A stretch of DNA of 64,000 nucleotides, from NCBI GenBank assembly GCA_002205965.3, contig NADL03000692.1, positions 310,001 through 374,000 of the forward strand. Direction: 5' to 3'. The DNA is from Kappaphycus alvarezii (Eukaryota > Rhodophyta > Florideophyceae > Gigartinales > Solieriaceae). The first letter of the stretch is position 1, and every line of letters begins with the position of its first letter. Below the pieces are notes generated by a model, which saw only the letters and a list, made by a program, of their open reading frames with translations, was not told the origin of the DNA and made no database searches. A program made the position numbers and the translations under genes. Positions 21,145-32,523 of the stretch are shown one piece after another.

Positions 21145-23502
21145 AGCCGAAGGTATATATAGAGTTTTGAGGAAAAGGTTAGGTCAGAACAACGGGAAGG
21201 ATGTAGTGTAGCCACATGTAGTAGAAGCAACAGAATCTAGCAAGACTTTACCACTAGAATTCGAGGATTGTAACGGCAGTATTGCACATTGCTGTGGCGG
21301 AATGCCAATTTGAGTCAATCTTGGTTGTCTCGAGTACTTGGAATAGAATCGAATAAATCCTCCAAGAATAAACTATCTACCTTCTCCTGCTTTTGCTTTT
21401 TCCATGGATATTATTAGGAGCTCAATGGCCATCTGTCCGATTCCAAATTTGGTACTGTATTTTTGGAAGGTAAGGGTACTGGTATTGCGAGAATGGGATA
21501 CACTGCGAGTAAACTGCCAATTGGTGGTTGCTTCGGGAGGAAAAACTCTGCACGAAACGGATAAAATCCCCCGGACGTTACTGATTAAAATTTTGAGTTT
21601 CGTGTGCAGATAGTACAGTATTAGTGTGGGTGGTAAACGTTAGAGCTGATTCAATACGTAAAGGGATCGAATGCATCGTCAAAAAGAGACACCCAACCTT
21701 TCCCTCGTGCGTGAAGGTGGGGAAGTTCTTCAAAATTTAAAACGTAATGTTTGAGTGAGAAGGTTATGACTAATAGTTTACCATGTTTAGGATGCAGTCC
21801 TGTGGATTTGCCGCATTTACTTGTGACTGCGACCCTCACTCACGTCTTTAATGAAAGGTCTCAGTTCTCTCTCTGCGAACTCAAGTATCCAGCCTGATGT
21901 GCAGATATGCAATTTCATTAGGTATCAGCTAATACTGTGCAGTACTGTACATCCATCGAATATATCTTCCAAGAGAAAAAATACCCAAACCTTTCCCCCA
22001 AGTAAACGAACCCCCTGGCCCCTCTTACAGTAGTATGGTACAGTAGGAGGGACGTGTATTACCGAACTTGAAACGATACGACAAATTCGATAACGTTAAT
22101 GAGCTGTATGAACTCTTATGAAGATTTTTTCTGTTTAATGCCTCTAACAGAGGAAGAATAGCCATCCTAGAGGTGCTAATGCAGCATTCTATTTAGTGAA
22201 ATATCTGGTGCTGTGTTTCCGTAGATACATGCACGGACCACAGAAACCAATCGTGGTCACTGCAGCAACGAGAATTTTGGAGGAGCGTAATTGAATTATG
22301 GCGGAGGGAACTGGGACGGTACCAGTGATACGTACAGTAATATTACGTATCACTGTAGACACATTAATTATGTGCCATGAATGCTTTCAGCCAATGAGGG
22401 AAGGGCAATACACTGGGCATCCGTGTGAGAATCCAGAAGCTACTGGACCGTACGGTACAAGATGTTCTGTACCATAGGTCGGTTTCATGGGAAATGATCA
22501 GTTCATAAAAGAGGAACAGGGGGGTTCATTTACTGTAACAAATAAGCAGGCTCATACCTTGTCAAATTGGAATGGTCTTGTGCGTGTACGTGAATTGTTG
22601 CGGCAGGCGATGATGGCGCTTCACTCTACCGGCGAGTAGGGGGGAGGCCACCAAATCTGGTGGTTGTCGAGGCACCGCCTACACTATATGATTATACTCA
22701 ACGCCTACCTTCAAAACTCCCCCAGTTCTAAGCCCTCCGAGCTCTCACAGTAAACACAACCAGTGTGTTTCTTCATGTGAACTTTTACCGATCACGATTC
22801 ATACAAGGCATGACTCATGAGTAACAAAACGCATCATTTCTCATTGAAAACTGTTCGCAATGCACAATACCACGCTCTCTCGCGTCCCAAGCTGTTCCCA
22901 CAACCGGAAATGCTTGAACTAAGCAGTCTATCAGGCCTCGACTACAGCCACTAGTCTAGCGAAGGATTTTTTTCTCGTTATACTAAAGACGTATTAAGTA
23001 TATTCCTGCATAGAATCACTGCAGTATTCTGCGATGCTATCAGCGAAAGCGACGAATCTGATACAGAATTCATACTTAGAGAAGGGAAAACTAGAGGTGC
23101 TCGACTATACACGCCACTGACAACCCAAATTCAGTTAGTTCCTGATACCACCGCAGTTTAGTAAGTGCTAACCCAGAAACTAGTTGAAACGAAGAAGCAT
23201 GCATGCTTGTGCAGCTGCTCTGTACATTTCCACCGTTTTCCTCAAGTATCCACCGGTACTTATCCGTTTGGATAGAACAACTGCGGTTTGGCGCTGTTTG
23301 CCCTCATCGAATGGCACGGACACGTTATCCATTAGCGACTTTGCGCCACTCTCCTAAAATTCTGATTAGGTTTTATCCCCTCTCAGTTTTCTGAATTGGC
23401 TACTGTTCTTTATATGCTCAAGTTGAAGTTCTGTTGAGAATATTCTTCCGCTACTCGAGGGGCGGTTTGGTTGCATAACGGGTAATGAGCGCAATCAGTT
23501 AC
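21145..23502. other. intergenic, no supported gene
   Basis: The upstream region of the secreted protein gene (21064-21400) presumably holds its promoter, but no motif is clear. The rest has only short open frames without motifs. A TACGTATCACTG-like palindromic stretch at about 22320-22360 is too short to interpret. Confidence 0.45.
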
Positions 23503-23651
23503 AGGGGGAAAGGTTTGGGTGTTTTACTCTTGGAAGATATGTCCGATCTATCCCATTGTTTTCCAGACAACCACAATCGACTCAAAAAGGTATGGCGACA
23601 CAGTAATGGGGAGGAACTACGCTACCTAAAAGGCTACCTTCTGGCCAGTCA
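23503..23651 (-). repeat. 160-bp dispersed repeat, copy D
   Basis: The plus strand reads GGGGGAAAGGTTTGGGTGTT, GATATGTCCGATCTATCCC, ACAATCGACTCAAAAAGGT, GGCGACACAGTAATGGGGAG and AAAGGCTACCTTCTGGCC. It has the same orientation and the same left end as the other copies. Confidence 0.7.
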
Positions 23652-23909
23652 CAGTACTTCTCCGTAGAGTCCAAGCAATTAAACAGACTATCAGCGGAGT
23701 AAATGAGTCCCTAAGGAGCCCCCCATTCACCTCTACCATGCGTATTAAGATAACTTTCACCCTGTCGAAAAATCAAAAGGTGTCTGCTAGTGGATAAACG
23801 TCACTGCTCGTAAACCAATTTCAGAGCAATGAAATCCATGCATTTGGTAAGCACTAGTGCTGCCAAAGCCAACAACCATCACTGCCATCACTGTAGTTTA
23901 CCTCCTGGT

Positions 23910-23990
23910 AGGGGGGAAATGCCTGGGTGCTTTAATTTTTGAAAAATGTGGTCGGTTGGGGCCCGGGGTATCTTAGGGGGTTACCGATGA
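23910..23990. repeat. composite repeat fragment: start of the 160-bp family joined to the 19.33-kb segment
   Basis: GGGGGGAAATGCCTGGGTGC resembles the common end of the 160-bp family. It runs into GTGGTCGGTTGGGGCCCGGG, which matches the reverse complement of 19330-19375. Confidence 0.4.
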
Positions 23991-24147
23991 TGGAAAGTCC
24001 TATCTGCCAGCAAAGTTACCTGGAGCATACCACGAGATATGCCCGCCCCTTACTCATCCTTCTCCCCACCAGCCTCTAACCCTCCAGATCGGCAGCGACA
24101 TCACGGACGTCTTCGCCGTCCGAAGAGTTGAGATCAGACCAGTCCAT

Positions 24148-24864
24148 TCAGCGAGCAGGCACCCACAAATGCTCCGTGCCGTAGGGTCCCATCACAGGCA
24201 GGTTAGTGTCCTTCTCCGTGGCCGTAATAATCCCACTCTCGCGCCATGACATCTGCCCATAGACGCCTTTGGGTGTTGTTTGGTAATCGGCGGCTTCCAC
24301 CAAGGTGGAAGAGTAGAGCTTCCCGCCACTAGGTAGCGGGCGCGGGGTGTTCGGTACCACAGGGTAGTTCACTATGGGCCTGTTTCTTTGGGGAACAGAC
24401 GGACCCGAGTGAGAATCCGACCTTAAGCCATCAAATATTGCGAACAAAAGGTCCCTCACGGAGCGGTTCAAACCACGCTTTTCTGTCTTGGACGCTTTCA
24501 CACGAGGTAGCAGATCGCATATGATTGCCGCCACCAGGTGACCGATCCCGTAGTCACGCCACACAGTTACACTGTGCAGGCGGGTGAACCGTTGGAGTTC
24601 AGACACGAGGTGCTTGACCTGTGCATGTAGCCCGTTGAGGTCTTGTTTCGGTTCACGGAGCAGGGAACGGACGTCACTTTCTAGAGCGAAGTAGACCAGT
24701 CGCAAATAGAGGAAAGATTCTCCGGGCGGCTTGAGCTTCCGCGGGACGTCCGACCAAGCGGCCTCCGTCCTCGCGAAAGGTGCTGCGGGATCCTCCAGGG
24801 TGTCCAAATGCCAGTCTCCTTCGTCTTCGCCTTCCTCTCCGCAATCGTCTGACAAGTTGAACAT
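24148..24864 (-). CDS. unrecognised protein, about 238 aa
   Basis: A long minus-strand frame with GC-rich codon use unlike the AT-rich surroundings. The frame opens at 24954, but I prefer the ATG at 24864 (MFNLSDDCGEEGEDEG), because the preceding residues look non-coding. An acidic N-terminus (residues 1-30) is followed by a probably helical middle (LRLVYFALESDVRSLLREP, LHAQVKHLVSELQRFTR, LVAAIICDLLPRVK). The C-terminus is Pro/Gly-rich and ends YGTEHLWVPAR. No catalytic motif, signal peptide or membrane span is seen. It could be a host gene or a component of an element. Confidence 0.4.
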   Translation of the reverse strand: MFNLSDDCGEEGEDEGDWHLDTLEDPAAPFARTEAAWSDVPRKLKPPGESFLYLRLVYFALESDVRSLLREPKQDLNGLHAQVKHLVSELQRFTRLHSVTVWRDYGIGHLVAAIICDLLPRVKASKTEKRGLNRSVRDLLFAIFDGLRSDSHSGPSVPQRNRPIVNYPVVPNTPRPLPSGGKLYSSTLVEAADYQTTPKGVYGQMSWRESGIITATEKDTNLPVMGPYGTEHLWVPAR

Positions 24865-24954
24865 CGGGATGGTCAAGAAAATAGTTTGGTAGAGAGTTGA
24901 TAAGATGTGGTAGGGGCAGTGGCATCTGTGCCTGACATAACATTTAACGCACAC

Positions 24955-25483
24955 TTATAATGCCAAATAATTGGGGGGAATGATGGGGTAGTTTATTTCG
25001 TCGTCTGACACTTCTGGCGCGAGGAATCTAAACGGAGTTTGGAGAGAAGGAAAGGAGAAAACAGAAACCGGTCTGCGCCTCCGCGACCCTGTGACTACAT
25101 TGACGGGTCAAGGCAGGCGACGAGGCATGCCGCATTAGACAGTACAGCTTGCGCTTCGCGTCTAATAATTTGATTGGGTATCAACTAGCATGTGCCACAC
25201 AGTAAATGAATCCCCTATTCTCTCCTCCTTAGTTTCCCATTTAGCCCTTTGTCTATACAGAGGGCTGCTGATTCAGTCGTGACAACCCCCAAGTCCTCTT
25301 CAGTCGAGAGCTATCTCTGCGTCACCACAAGGCACATCATCGCAGAGTTCTGAGCACCAGGGCGGCGCAAACCCTAGTCTGATATTGGGGCGACTGATGC
25401 AACCGAAGCGCGGATTATTTTGATATCGCTTTCGTCAACCAAATTCTCCTTCAACGACATGTGGATTTGATAGTTACATTTAA
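24955..25483. other. spacer, nothing recognised
   Basis: No supported gene. A motif near 25100-25140 (GCCGCATTAGACAGTACAGC) faintly recalls the extension of repeat copies A and C, but it is too weak to call. Confidence 0.4.
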
Positions 25484-25614
25484 AGCGGGAAAATTTTGGG
25501 TGTTTTTACTGTTGGAAGATATATTCGATCTATTCTAAAGTTTTGCAGACAACCACAATCGACTCGAAAAGGTGTGCCGACGAAGTAATGGGGGAGGAAC
25601 CACGCTCCTTAAAG
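25484..25614 (-). repeat. 160-bp dispersed repeat, copy E
   Basis: The plus strand reads GCGGGAAAATTTTGGGTGTT, GATATATTCGATCTATTC, CAACCACAATCGACTCG, GTGTGCCGACGAAGTAATGG and ACGCTCCTTAAAG. It is truncated earlier than copies A-D on the right, as expected for copies sharing one fixed end. Confidence 0.65.
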
Positions 25615-26047
25615 CCGCCTGCTCTGTTACTGGGCTACCAGCTACTTTGTAATTGGTAGAGATTTTCTGTTGTTTGCACTGCAGATCCTGAAACATGGTT
25701 TGAGCACAAATTCATAGGACCCCAATCTTCGCACCACTCGCAGTAAACAAAACCTACTAATCCATTTTCTTCAGTACTCTGGCTCTTTCATATCGAGGAA
25801 TGAGAAAATCGAGCCTCCTCGCCAACTTGCACAATGCACACGCCGAAAGCTATGGAAAAGCTATGCGTTCAGTCCGCAAAGCTTGAAAGATATAGTAGCT
25901 CCTTCTTGCCCCGAGTTCTATTATCTTTGATTGCACCAAGAGGCCTTTTCCCTATTGGCAGAGGTGACGCGCTAGGCCATGAAGAGAGCAAAAGATTAAT
26001 ACTTAAAGATTATGACTGTGAAAATTGAGCCCACAGATTATAATCAT
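25615..26047. other. spacer, nothing recognised
   Basis: An open frame at 25834-26028 has no motif. Nothing else is seen. Confidence 0.4.
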
Positions 26048-27290
26048 TGTGAATCCAAAAACAGCGCAAGGTCTTGTTTTACAATCGTAGTATTATTGAC
26101 GAGCTCTTAGTATTTGTAAGAAAAAATCAGACACAAAAAATCTATCTTAAATGGTGCTTTAGCGATTGAAAATGTGATTCATAAGGTAGACCCTCCATCA
26201 TCAATATCGGATGCATTCCGAAAATTTTTGGATTTATTGCAAACCACAGGTGGTGATAATGAGTCCTTCAATAATTTTGAATCAATATTTAATGCTCTAA
26301 TTGCACTATTTCATTCTTCAACTGGTACCCCGAAAATACTTGAAGCACTATTATCAATTTTGCTCCTCTACAATTCGAAAACTGATTCAAATCAGTGAGT
26401 ATCTATGTTAGTTACTGCTCCTCTGAAGCAAGAAATAGAAGTCAATGTAGGGAAAGGAAAAATTCTAGAGTTATTCAAATAGTAGAAAATATCATCTCTT
26501 ATCCGAACATTTGACAATCCAGAAAAACAAAACTCAAAGTCATAGAAATTCGCTCAAATAAATATTTTTCTAACTCAGTAAAATATTTCAGTCGGACAAA
26601 AAGAACCCTGGAAAAGATTTAAACATAAATTAGCTCCTGAACAATTGTCTACACTCAATGCAAGACCAAGATGTGATCGATGTAGAGCAACTGGACATTG
26701 GGCTTATGAAAAGGGTTTGAAAATTACTGCGAAGGTTCTGAATCAAAAATAAAGAACGCCAAAATACATATTTTTCTTGAACATGTACCTATTGAACTCG
26801 GAAAAATTCGATTCCATCTGAAAATCTAATTCATGATCCATCGCGCGAAAACTAAGGAATCTATGTTCATGAAATTGAATTAATACCTGCAACAAAATTG
26901 AAATACTTTGAACAAAATATCTCGATTCTTACTATAAACGTCTTGGATCTAAAGAATCATTTCTTCAAGAAGCATCTGAACCTCCATCTCATGTTATTTG
27001 AAATGCATAAAATACCGAAGAAAACACGTTATAAGAACCTGTTCGAAATGCTAGGTCTCAAAAATTTCTCCTGACTCAAATATATTATCCATTCACGCTT
27101 TACCCAAAACTAAAATTTTGGATGATGGAAAATATTATTGAAAAGCTCGGATTGCTCCACATGGAAATGAGGACAGAGCAACGAAAATATGAACAGATTC
27201 CGGATCTTGTTCCCTATGTAATTTGGAATTCATTTAGCGATTGCTACAATTTTTTAATGGATTTTACCAAGGTTTGATGTCAAATCTGCA
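26048..27290 (+). mobile_element. copia-type fossil related to the element at 2283-6452
   Basis: Collinear in parts with the short copia-type element, on the opposite strand. The parts seen are a gag segment (26174-26398, IHKVDPPSSISDAFRKFLDL), a zinc-knuckle region near 26670-26720, and a reverse transcriptase start near 27110-27200 (ILDDGKYY, KARIAPHGNED). No LTRs were recognised. It is broken and much more diverged than the first element, hence older. Confidence 0.7.
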
Positions 27291-30200
27291 TTGTCAGCGA
27301 AATTATGATCTGAATGATTGCATAACCGTAAAATACTATAAATTGATTGCCGAGCCTGAACTACATCAACCCAAATTATTGAGCTGTACATGATTTTTTG
27401 GCCGCAGATTTTGTCATTTCGGTGTACAATGCAGAGCCTTACACTGTAACCCATCGTCGTCATCATGAATACTCCGGGTCCGTTTGTGCATATAAATACG
27501 GCCGCACCTGTCGCAACGGCCAACGTTCTAGCGGGACACACTGAGGTTTATGGTTTAACTTTGCGAGTGAAGCAGCTGAATCTTTCCGCCCTTCATTCAG
27601 CTCGGCTCCTACCCCTTATTAAATCTTTCCCTCTACGCTACCGTTCTTTTATCGCTTCCCATCATATTTAAATGATACCGCACTATGTGCTGATTGTACA
27701 ATACAGGTATCTTGTGTGTGCTGTAGCGTAGCATACAACATATTTACCCTATTCTAGAGTACTTATAATTCTATGTTGGTAGAAATATTTTTAGTTAGTT
27801 CGGGACATCGCACTATCTCCGTTGATCTTTAATTATTAAAATTGGTTTTCTCTGCATATTTTTATTCGCGCCAATTCAGGAAATTACTTATTATTCAAGT
27901 TAGAAATATTCGTCTCTAGATCTACATATCTCAACATTTTAAAAAGTACAATCTTTACACAACAATATATTTCCTCAACGGTTGTTTCTAACGCTGCAGG
28001 ATATCTAACCAGGCTCGTATATACTTTTCAATGGCTATTCACCACTATATTATTTCCTAGCTCTACAGGGGATCCGTTGGCATAACCAAACTAGCCTTTC
28101 ATGGATTGCAACTCGGGTATCTCTCGCAGTAGATTAACTCCACCTCTCCCTCCTCTGATGAAGTTCCTCATATACAGTATATCCTTGTCTGAGTACTGTG
28201 TATTGAACAAGTCAACATCAGCAGTTCCTCTACTTTTACAAATACAATGACGCTGTCCCTCAAAGTTTTTATCAGATTACAATCCGAATTACACTAGCAG
28301 AAATAAATCTAACACTGGTTTCTGTACTTGTCGAACGCATAGAACCAATTACATTGAAAATATTGTAAAAATATCCCCTATTTCAAAAAGCTGGTATCCC
28401 TTAATCGTCAAACGTGTGGAGCCTCACACAAATCCATGGTGAATATTCTCCATTACCCTCCGGTCAGTCGTAGCGGAAGTGATTCGCGATTGCAATTCTC
28501 AACAGAACTATGTAATCTAGGGATAGGAAAACCCTTAATTGCAATCAGTTACGTCAAAAGATGCTCAAGATCATCAGTCCCTCACGTTACTTCAACCTCA
28601 ATTTGATACAAACAACAGAATTATGGTCCAATGTTGCCCCCTAAGCGTAACTGTCATTAAGAGGGGGAATATTTATGGGTGGCAGAACAGGCATTAGGTT
28701 TTGCATAAGTATCATAGATAAAATTCTACTCATGTAATTGGCGTGTGCTCAATTGGCCGGCTTGCATCCTTAGAGACATAACGAGAAATGAATAATCGGA
28801 ACCCGCAGCGCAAAAAGGGGTATGATTTTCGGCGACTGGCTCCGCCAGAATCGAGGAACCGAAAAAACTTAGACCCACTCCCTCCAAAACGCACCATAGC
28901 TACCAATTACGACAGGAAGCAAAAAGGTTGCTTTGTCGTCACAATAATAGCCGTATAGCGAAAACTTCATCAATCAACATTCCAAAGTCCACAACCGCTC
29001 TGATGTCTTCAATCGCACCGCCATTTATTCCCAAGCTAATCTCCTCATAAGCTTACATTGAGAGTTTGATGAACTCAATATAGAATTCAACAAAAGTCAT
29101 TTAGATATCTTTTTTTTGTTAATACAGGGACCTAACTCGGCCCATACCGAATTTCTGAATATATTACGTTTTGAAAAGAGAATAGTTAGGTTGGAAAACC
29201 TATTAAAATTTCAAAACTCGAAGCAGGGAAAATTGAACTTCTTTTCAGATTTTCAAATTTTTAATCTGCTTTGAAACGCCGTTTTAGTTGGATTACTGTT
29301 GGCTCATACAAGCATTTTCACTTTGGGCACCAATTATATTTCATTTCAGGAAGTTAATGAGGAAATAGAGTGCTTCAGAAGTTCAATATGAGATCTGCGG
29401 AGGCCAAAAGCATAAGATGAGTTGTCAATGAGTTTCTCTACAAAATTTAGATGATAATTTTTTGATACGTGAAATTTCTTGTATACATTAGTCCCTCGTG
29501 TAGCACCCATGACTTAAAAATGCCACTTACAAGCAAAGATGTATTAACCCTTAAAGATCGACCACTTAATTACAATTTATTCTCTAGACTAAGATAATGA
29601 TGTGTGTATTTATTATGACAGTCAATATGGAAGCAAATTTCCTAATATGTACTGATAATCGCTGAAACCAGAATTACATTTACAAAAGCACATTTGCACA
29701 TGCGTATTTAAAAAGGAACTATTTCATTCCCAGCAGATCTCCAGCGAAGGCTTCTAATAGGTTCGGAGAGGTGTGCTGTAATGGAAGTACTGAAAAGATA
29801 CCTTCTTTCTCTGCACACGCACGGCTTTTATAGTCATAGAAGGATGCCTTTTTGTCTTCTGATGGCTTTTTCACTTCTTAATTACCATACTCATATACTC
29901 TTCGGGTCTAATAATTTAGATTCCTAGCAAAAATGCCATATAAAACTGTCCTCTTTTTGTCTTGAAGACACCTGTATTCCTTAGTACATACTCGAATATT
30001 GTATTATATTTAGCAACAGATGCTAATGTTGATGTCGCAAAAAGTCAATATATATGGGAAAAAATGCCCTTTAAAGCGAAAAATAGAACAACAGTGACGT
30101 AAATACGACTTATAACGCGGAATTTACTGTCAATTACTTTCAAAACAATCTCTAATTTCACTAAAAAGTTGATGAAACTGCGGCGTGCACTCTTGATTTT

Positions 30201-30310
30201 AAGAAAATTTTCTAGGTTTGAGGTCTATGGAAACATAGTGCGGGGATCCTGACCTCCAGTTTCCCCATTCCCAACCAGTGTAACATGCTCAAATCCACAT
30301 AAGTTCTCCT
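27291..30310. other. AT-rich intergenic region without genes
   Basis: No supported coding sequence over 3 kb. 27770-27960 matches the repeat at 14170-14350. Short open frames at 27254-27541 (minus) and 27465-27671 have no motif. Confidence 0.5.
27770..27960 (+). repeat. dispersed repeat, about 180 bp (partner at 14170-14350)
   Basis: See partner. The shared order of blocks is TTTTTAGTTAGTT, CGCACTATCTCCGTTGATC, ATTGGTTTT and GATCTACATATCTCA. Confidence 0.4.
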
Positions 30311-30598
30311 CTATTGAGAAGAAATTGAACTGATATGCAGCTTTACAATGTCCACAAATCTACAAACTAGAGACAATATTCCGTCGATGTTTTTATATTC
30401 CATATACTGGCTGAATGTAATAGATGAGACCAGTGCTTCGGAACAGTTCCTCAAATTTATTTGTCGAAACATCTCCAATAGAATATATTTTGATTTAAAC
30501 ACTGTAGTCAAAATTGAACATCTATTTGTGAGCTCAAACCTGCGTAAAAATATTAAACCTCCAAAAAACTTTAGAATTTCTGCAGTTGTTGCATGCAT
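30311..30598 (-). mobile_element. piggyBac-like transposase fragment
   Basis: The minus-strand frame reads TTAEILKFFGGLIFLRRFEL and continues with a SKYILLEMF segment. This matches TTGEILKFFGVLILMSRFEF and the following residues of the piggyBac-like transposase at 56759-58925. Only this N-terminal piece of the domain is present. No catalytic residues and no ends are seen. Confidence 0.6.
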
Positions 30599-30599
30599 A

Positions 30600-32159
30600 T
30601 GTCCACCATTACCTATTATCCTTCATTTAAGCTCGGTAAATGCGGAAGAATAGACGGGGGAACCATGAAAAGTAGAAAACCATAACAAGTTCCTCTCACA
30701 TCCGGTATACCCTTGAGTATGCGTGTCCCCTGCTAGACCAAGTACCTTCCATGGCGGTTATGCCCTTATCTATTCAAAGGTAACAATAGATTTTATCGTT
30801 CCAAATTTTTTCCTGAAATTCTTTGCATACCGTTTCTACTCTGGCCATCAGATTGGCTCCTTTAGGTTATTCTTCTGAACGATGACGATTCGGTGGCTCG
30901 GCTTCGACAGAAGATGACTCCATATCGTTTAACAGTGCTAATTCGCCTTCAGATGGTACTCCTGGCTAGATGTTGACAATTTTCAAGCTGGCGCGTTTTG
31001 TCCTCTCTTGAATGGATCAGACTACCGAGACCAAATCCTGACTTTTCCCGGTAGATGTGTCAGCTTAAATGCTGACCAAGGTTCCGTTGACGTACTTGCT
31101 TCTCCAAAGAGAAAGTAATGGTCCCGTACACTCAGCTGCTGACGTGGCCAGTGTTGCACGAGTTTTGACGGGGTTTCCGAGCTGCTGACGGGGGTCATTT
31201 AGATTCGCTGTCTTTGGTTAAAATGTTTCGATGTGGACAAACGTTTAGTGCGTTTAAGTAAACAGTCGAGATATGAACTCCGATGTTATGCACCGTTGAT
31301 TAAGTAGAGGTGCTATGCGATATAGTGAAAGCTAATGGTGTGATTATGTATTTTCCAGAAAAATCTCACATACTGTACAAATGAAATTTTCCACTGGATA
31401 CTAGTCCATCTATCCTACCGCCCCCCTGGCGCAGTACAGTAAACTTTAAGCTTTAAGTGAACCACCCCTTTTAACCAAAATATTCCTGCTATCAGGATAG
31501 TTAAGTAAACAATAAGCTTCTCTCTGGGAACCCACATACGGCACAGTGCGCAAATTCGCTTAAAGTACACCCATGACATGAAGGGAAATTACCTTCTTTA
31601 TCGAGCGCTCTCTTAATACCTGTGCCGAATTGGATACTAAAACAGGCGCTGATACCCACTGTTTTCTCAGAACTAGTCTAATACCAATACAAACAGGTCA
31701 TTTCAAAAGAACTGTAACGAAATACGGATAAGTACACGAGACGCCACAAGACCCCGAAAGTTCAAACTTTTGTTGTTTACGTTCTAGTACTTTGTCTTGT
31801 CCCATTTTTTGCTCAAAAACTGAAATTAGACGCCTTGAAATAGAATCAAAAAAGCCTCGAATATATTATTCATCCAAACTCTCCGAAACGTCCAGTATAG
31901 CACCGGTCAAATCTTTCACAGTATTAAACTGCTTCCCATTCTAATTGGAACGACGTACCATTAAGCCCTGCACATTTTCTATCATAATTTTTAGTTCCCG
32001 GGACTTTTCAGGGTAATATAATAATTGAACATTGTGGTCTTGGAGACACTTCTTAGTATAGCTTGACCGCTGCGCAGCTGCACCATCTTGCTAAAAAAGT
32101 CCAGTTTCCCCCAAATTTCTCCGCTCTAAATGGTAGAAGCTCCTCTAGAAATTGGCAGT
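30600..32159. other. intergenic, no supported gene
   Basis: Only short frames without motifs. Nothing structured was found beyond scattered TACTGTAC words. Confidence 0.45.
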
Positions 32160-32164
32160 ACGAT
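32160..32164 (+). repeat. target-site duplication (ACGAT), left copy
   Basis: ACGAT here and at 36950-36954 directly flank the LTRs. Five bases is usual for copia elements. Confidence 0.85.
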
Positions 32165-32508
32165 TGTTCGGTTTACATGCAATTGCATGAAACATACAGG
32201 TTGGTCATTTAGACATGGACGCTTGTGCATTTGGTCACAGCGAGGCATTATCAATATCAAATGCATCGTCCTCACAACATTTGTTGTGTGCGGGGATTAC
32301 CTCAGCAATAATCTAGAGCTTGGGATTTAGAACTGTATATATGTGTGTTGAGCTATCCAAAGTCACTCAACTAAAAATAAGTAATGAGTACGAAATACTT
32401 GGCCTTACATCTAACTTTTACCAAAGCCGAGATTAACCCCTTGACTGTGGTATGTTTTGTACCTGATTTATCCACCGATTTCGATCAACCCATACCATAA
32501 TACTCACA
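32165..32508 (+). repeat. 5' LTR of the copia element
   Basis: Opens TGTTCGGTTTACATGC and closes ACTCACA. It aligns over its whole length with 36606-36949. Confidence 0.9.
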
Positions 32509-32509
32509 A

Positions 32510-32523
32510 GTTATGGGCCCAGA
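32510..32523 (+). promoter_or_regulatory. primer-binding site, tRNA-iMet anticodon-arm type
   Basis: GTTATGGGCCCAGA directly follows the 5' LTR. It is the exact complement of the canonical initiator tRNA-Met anticodon stem-loop sequence CUGGGCCCAUAAC. It is not complementary to a CCA end. Confidence 0.7.

Noticed and set aside
13256-25614. CRISPR or satellite array for the 160-bp repeats
   Set aside because: Copies are kilobases apart with unrelated flanks and variable lengths, so this is a dispersed repeat family, not an array.
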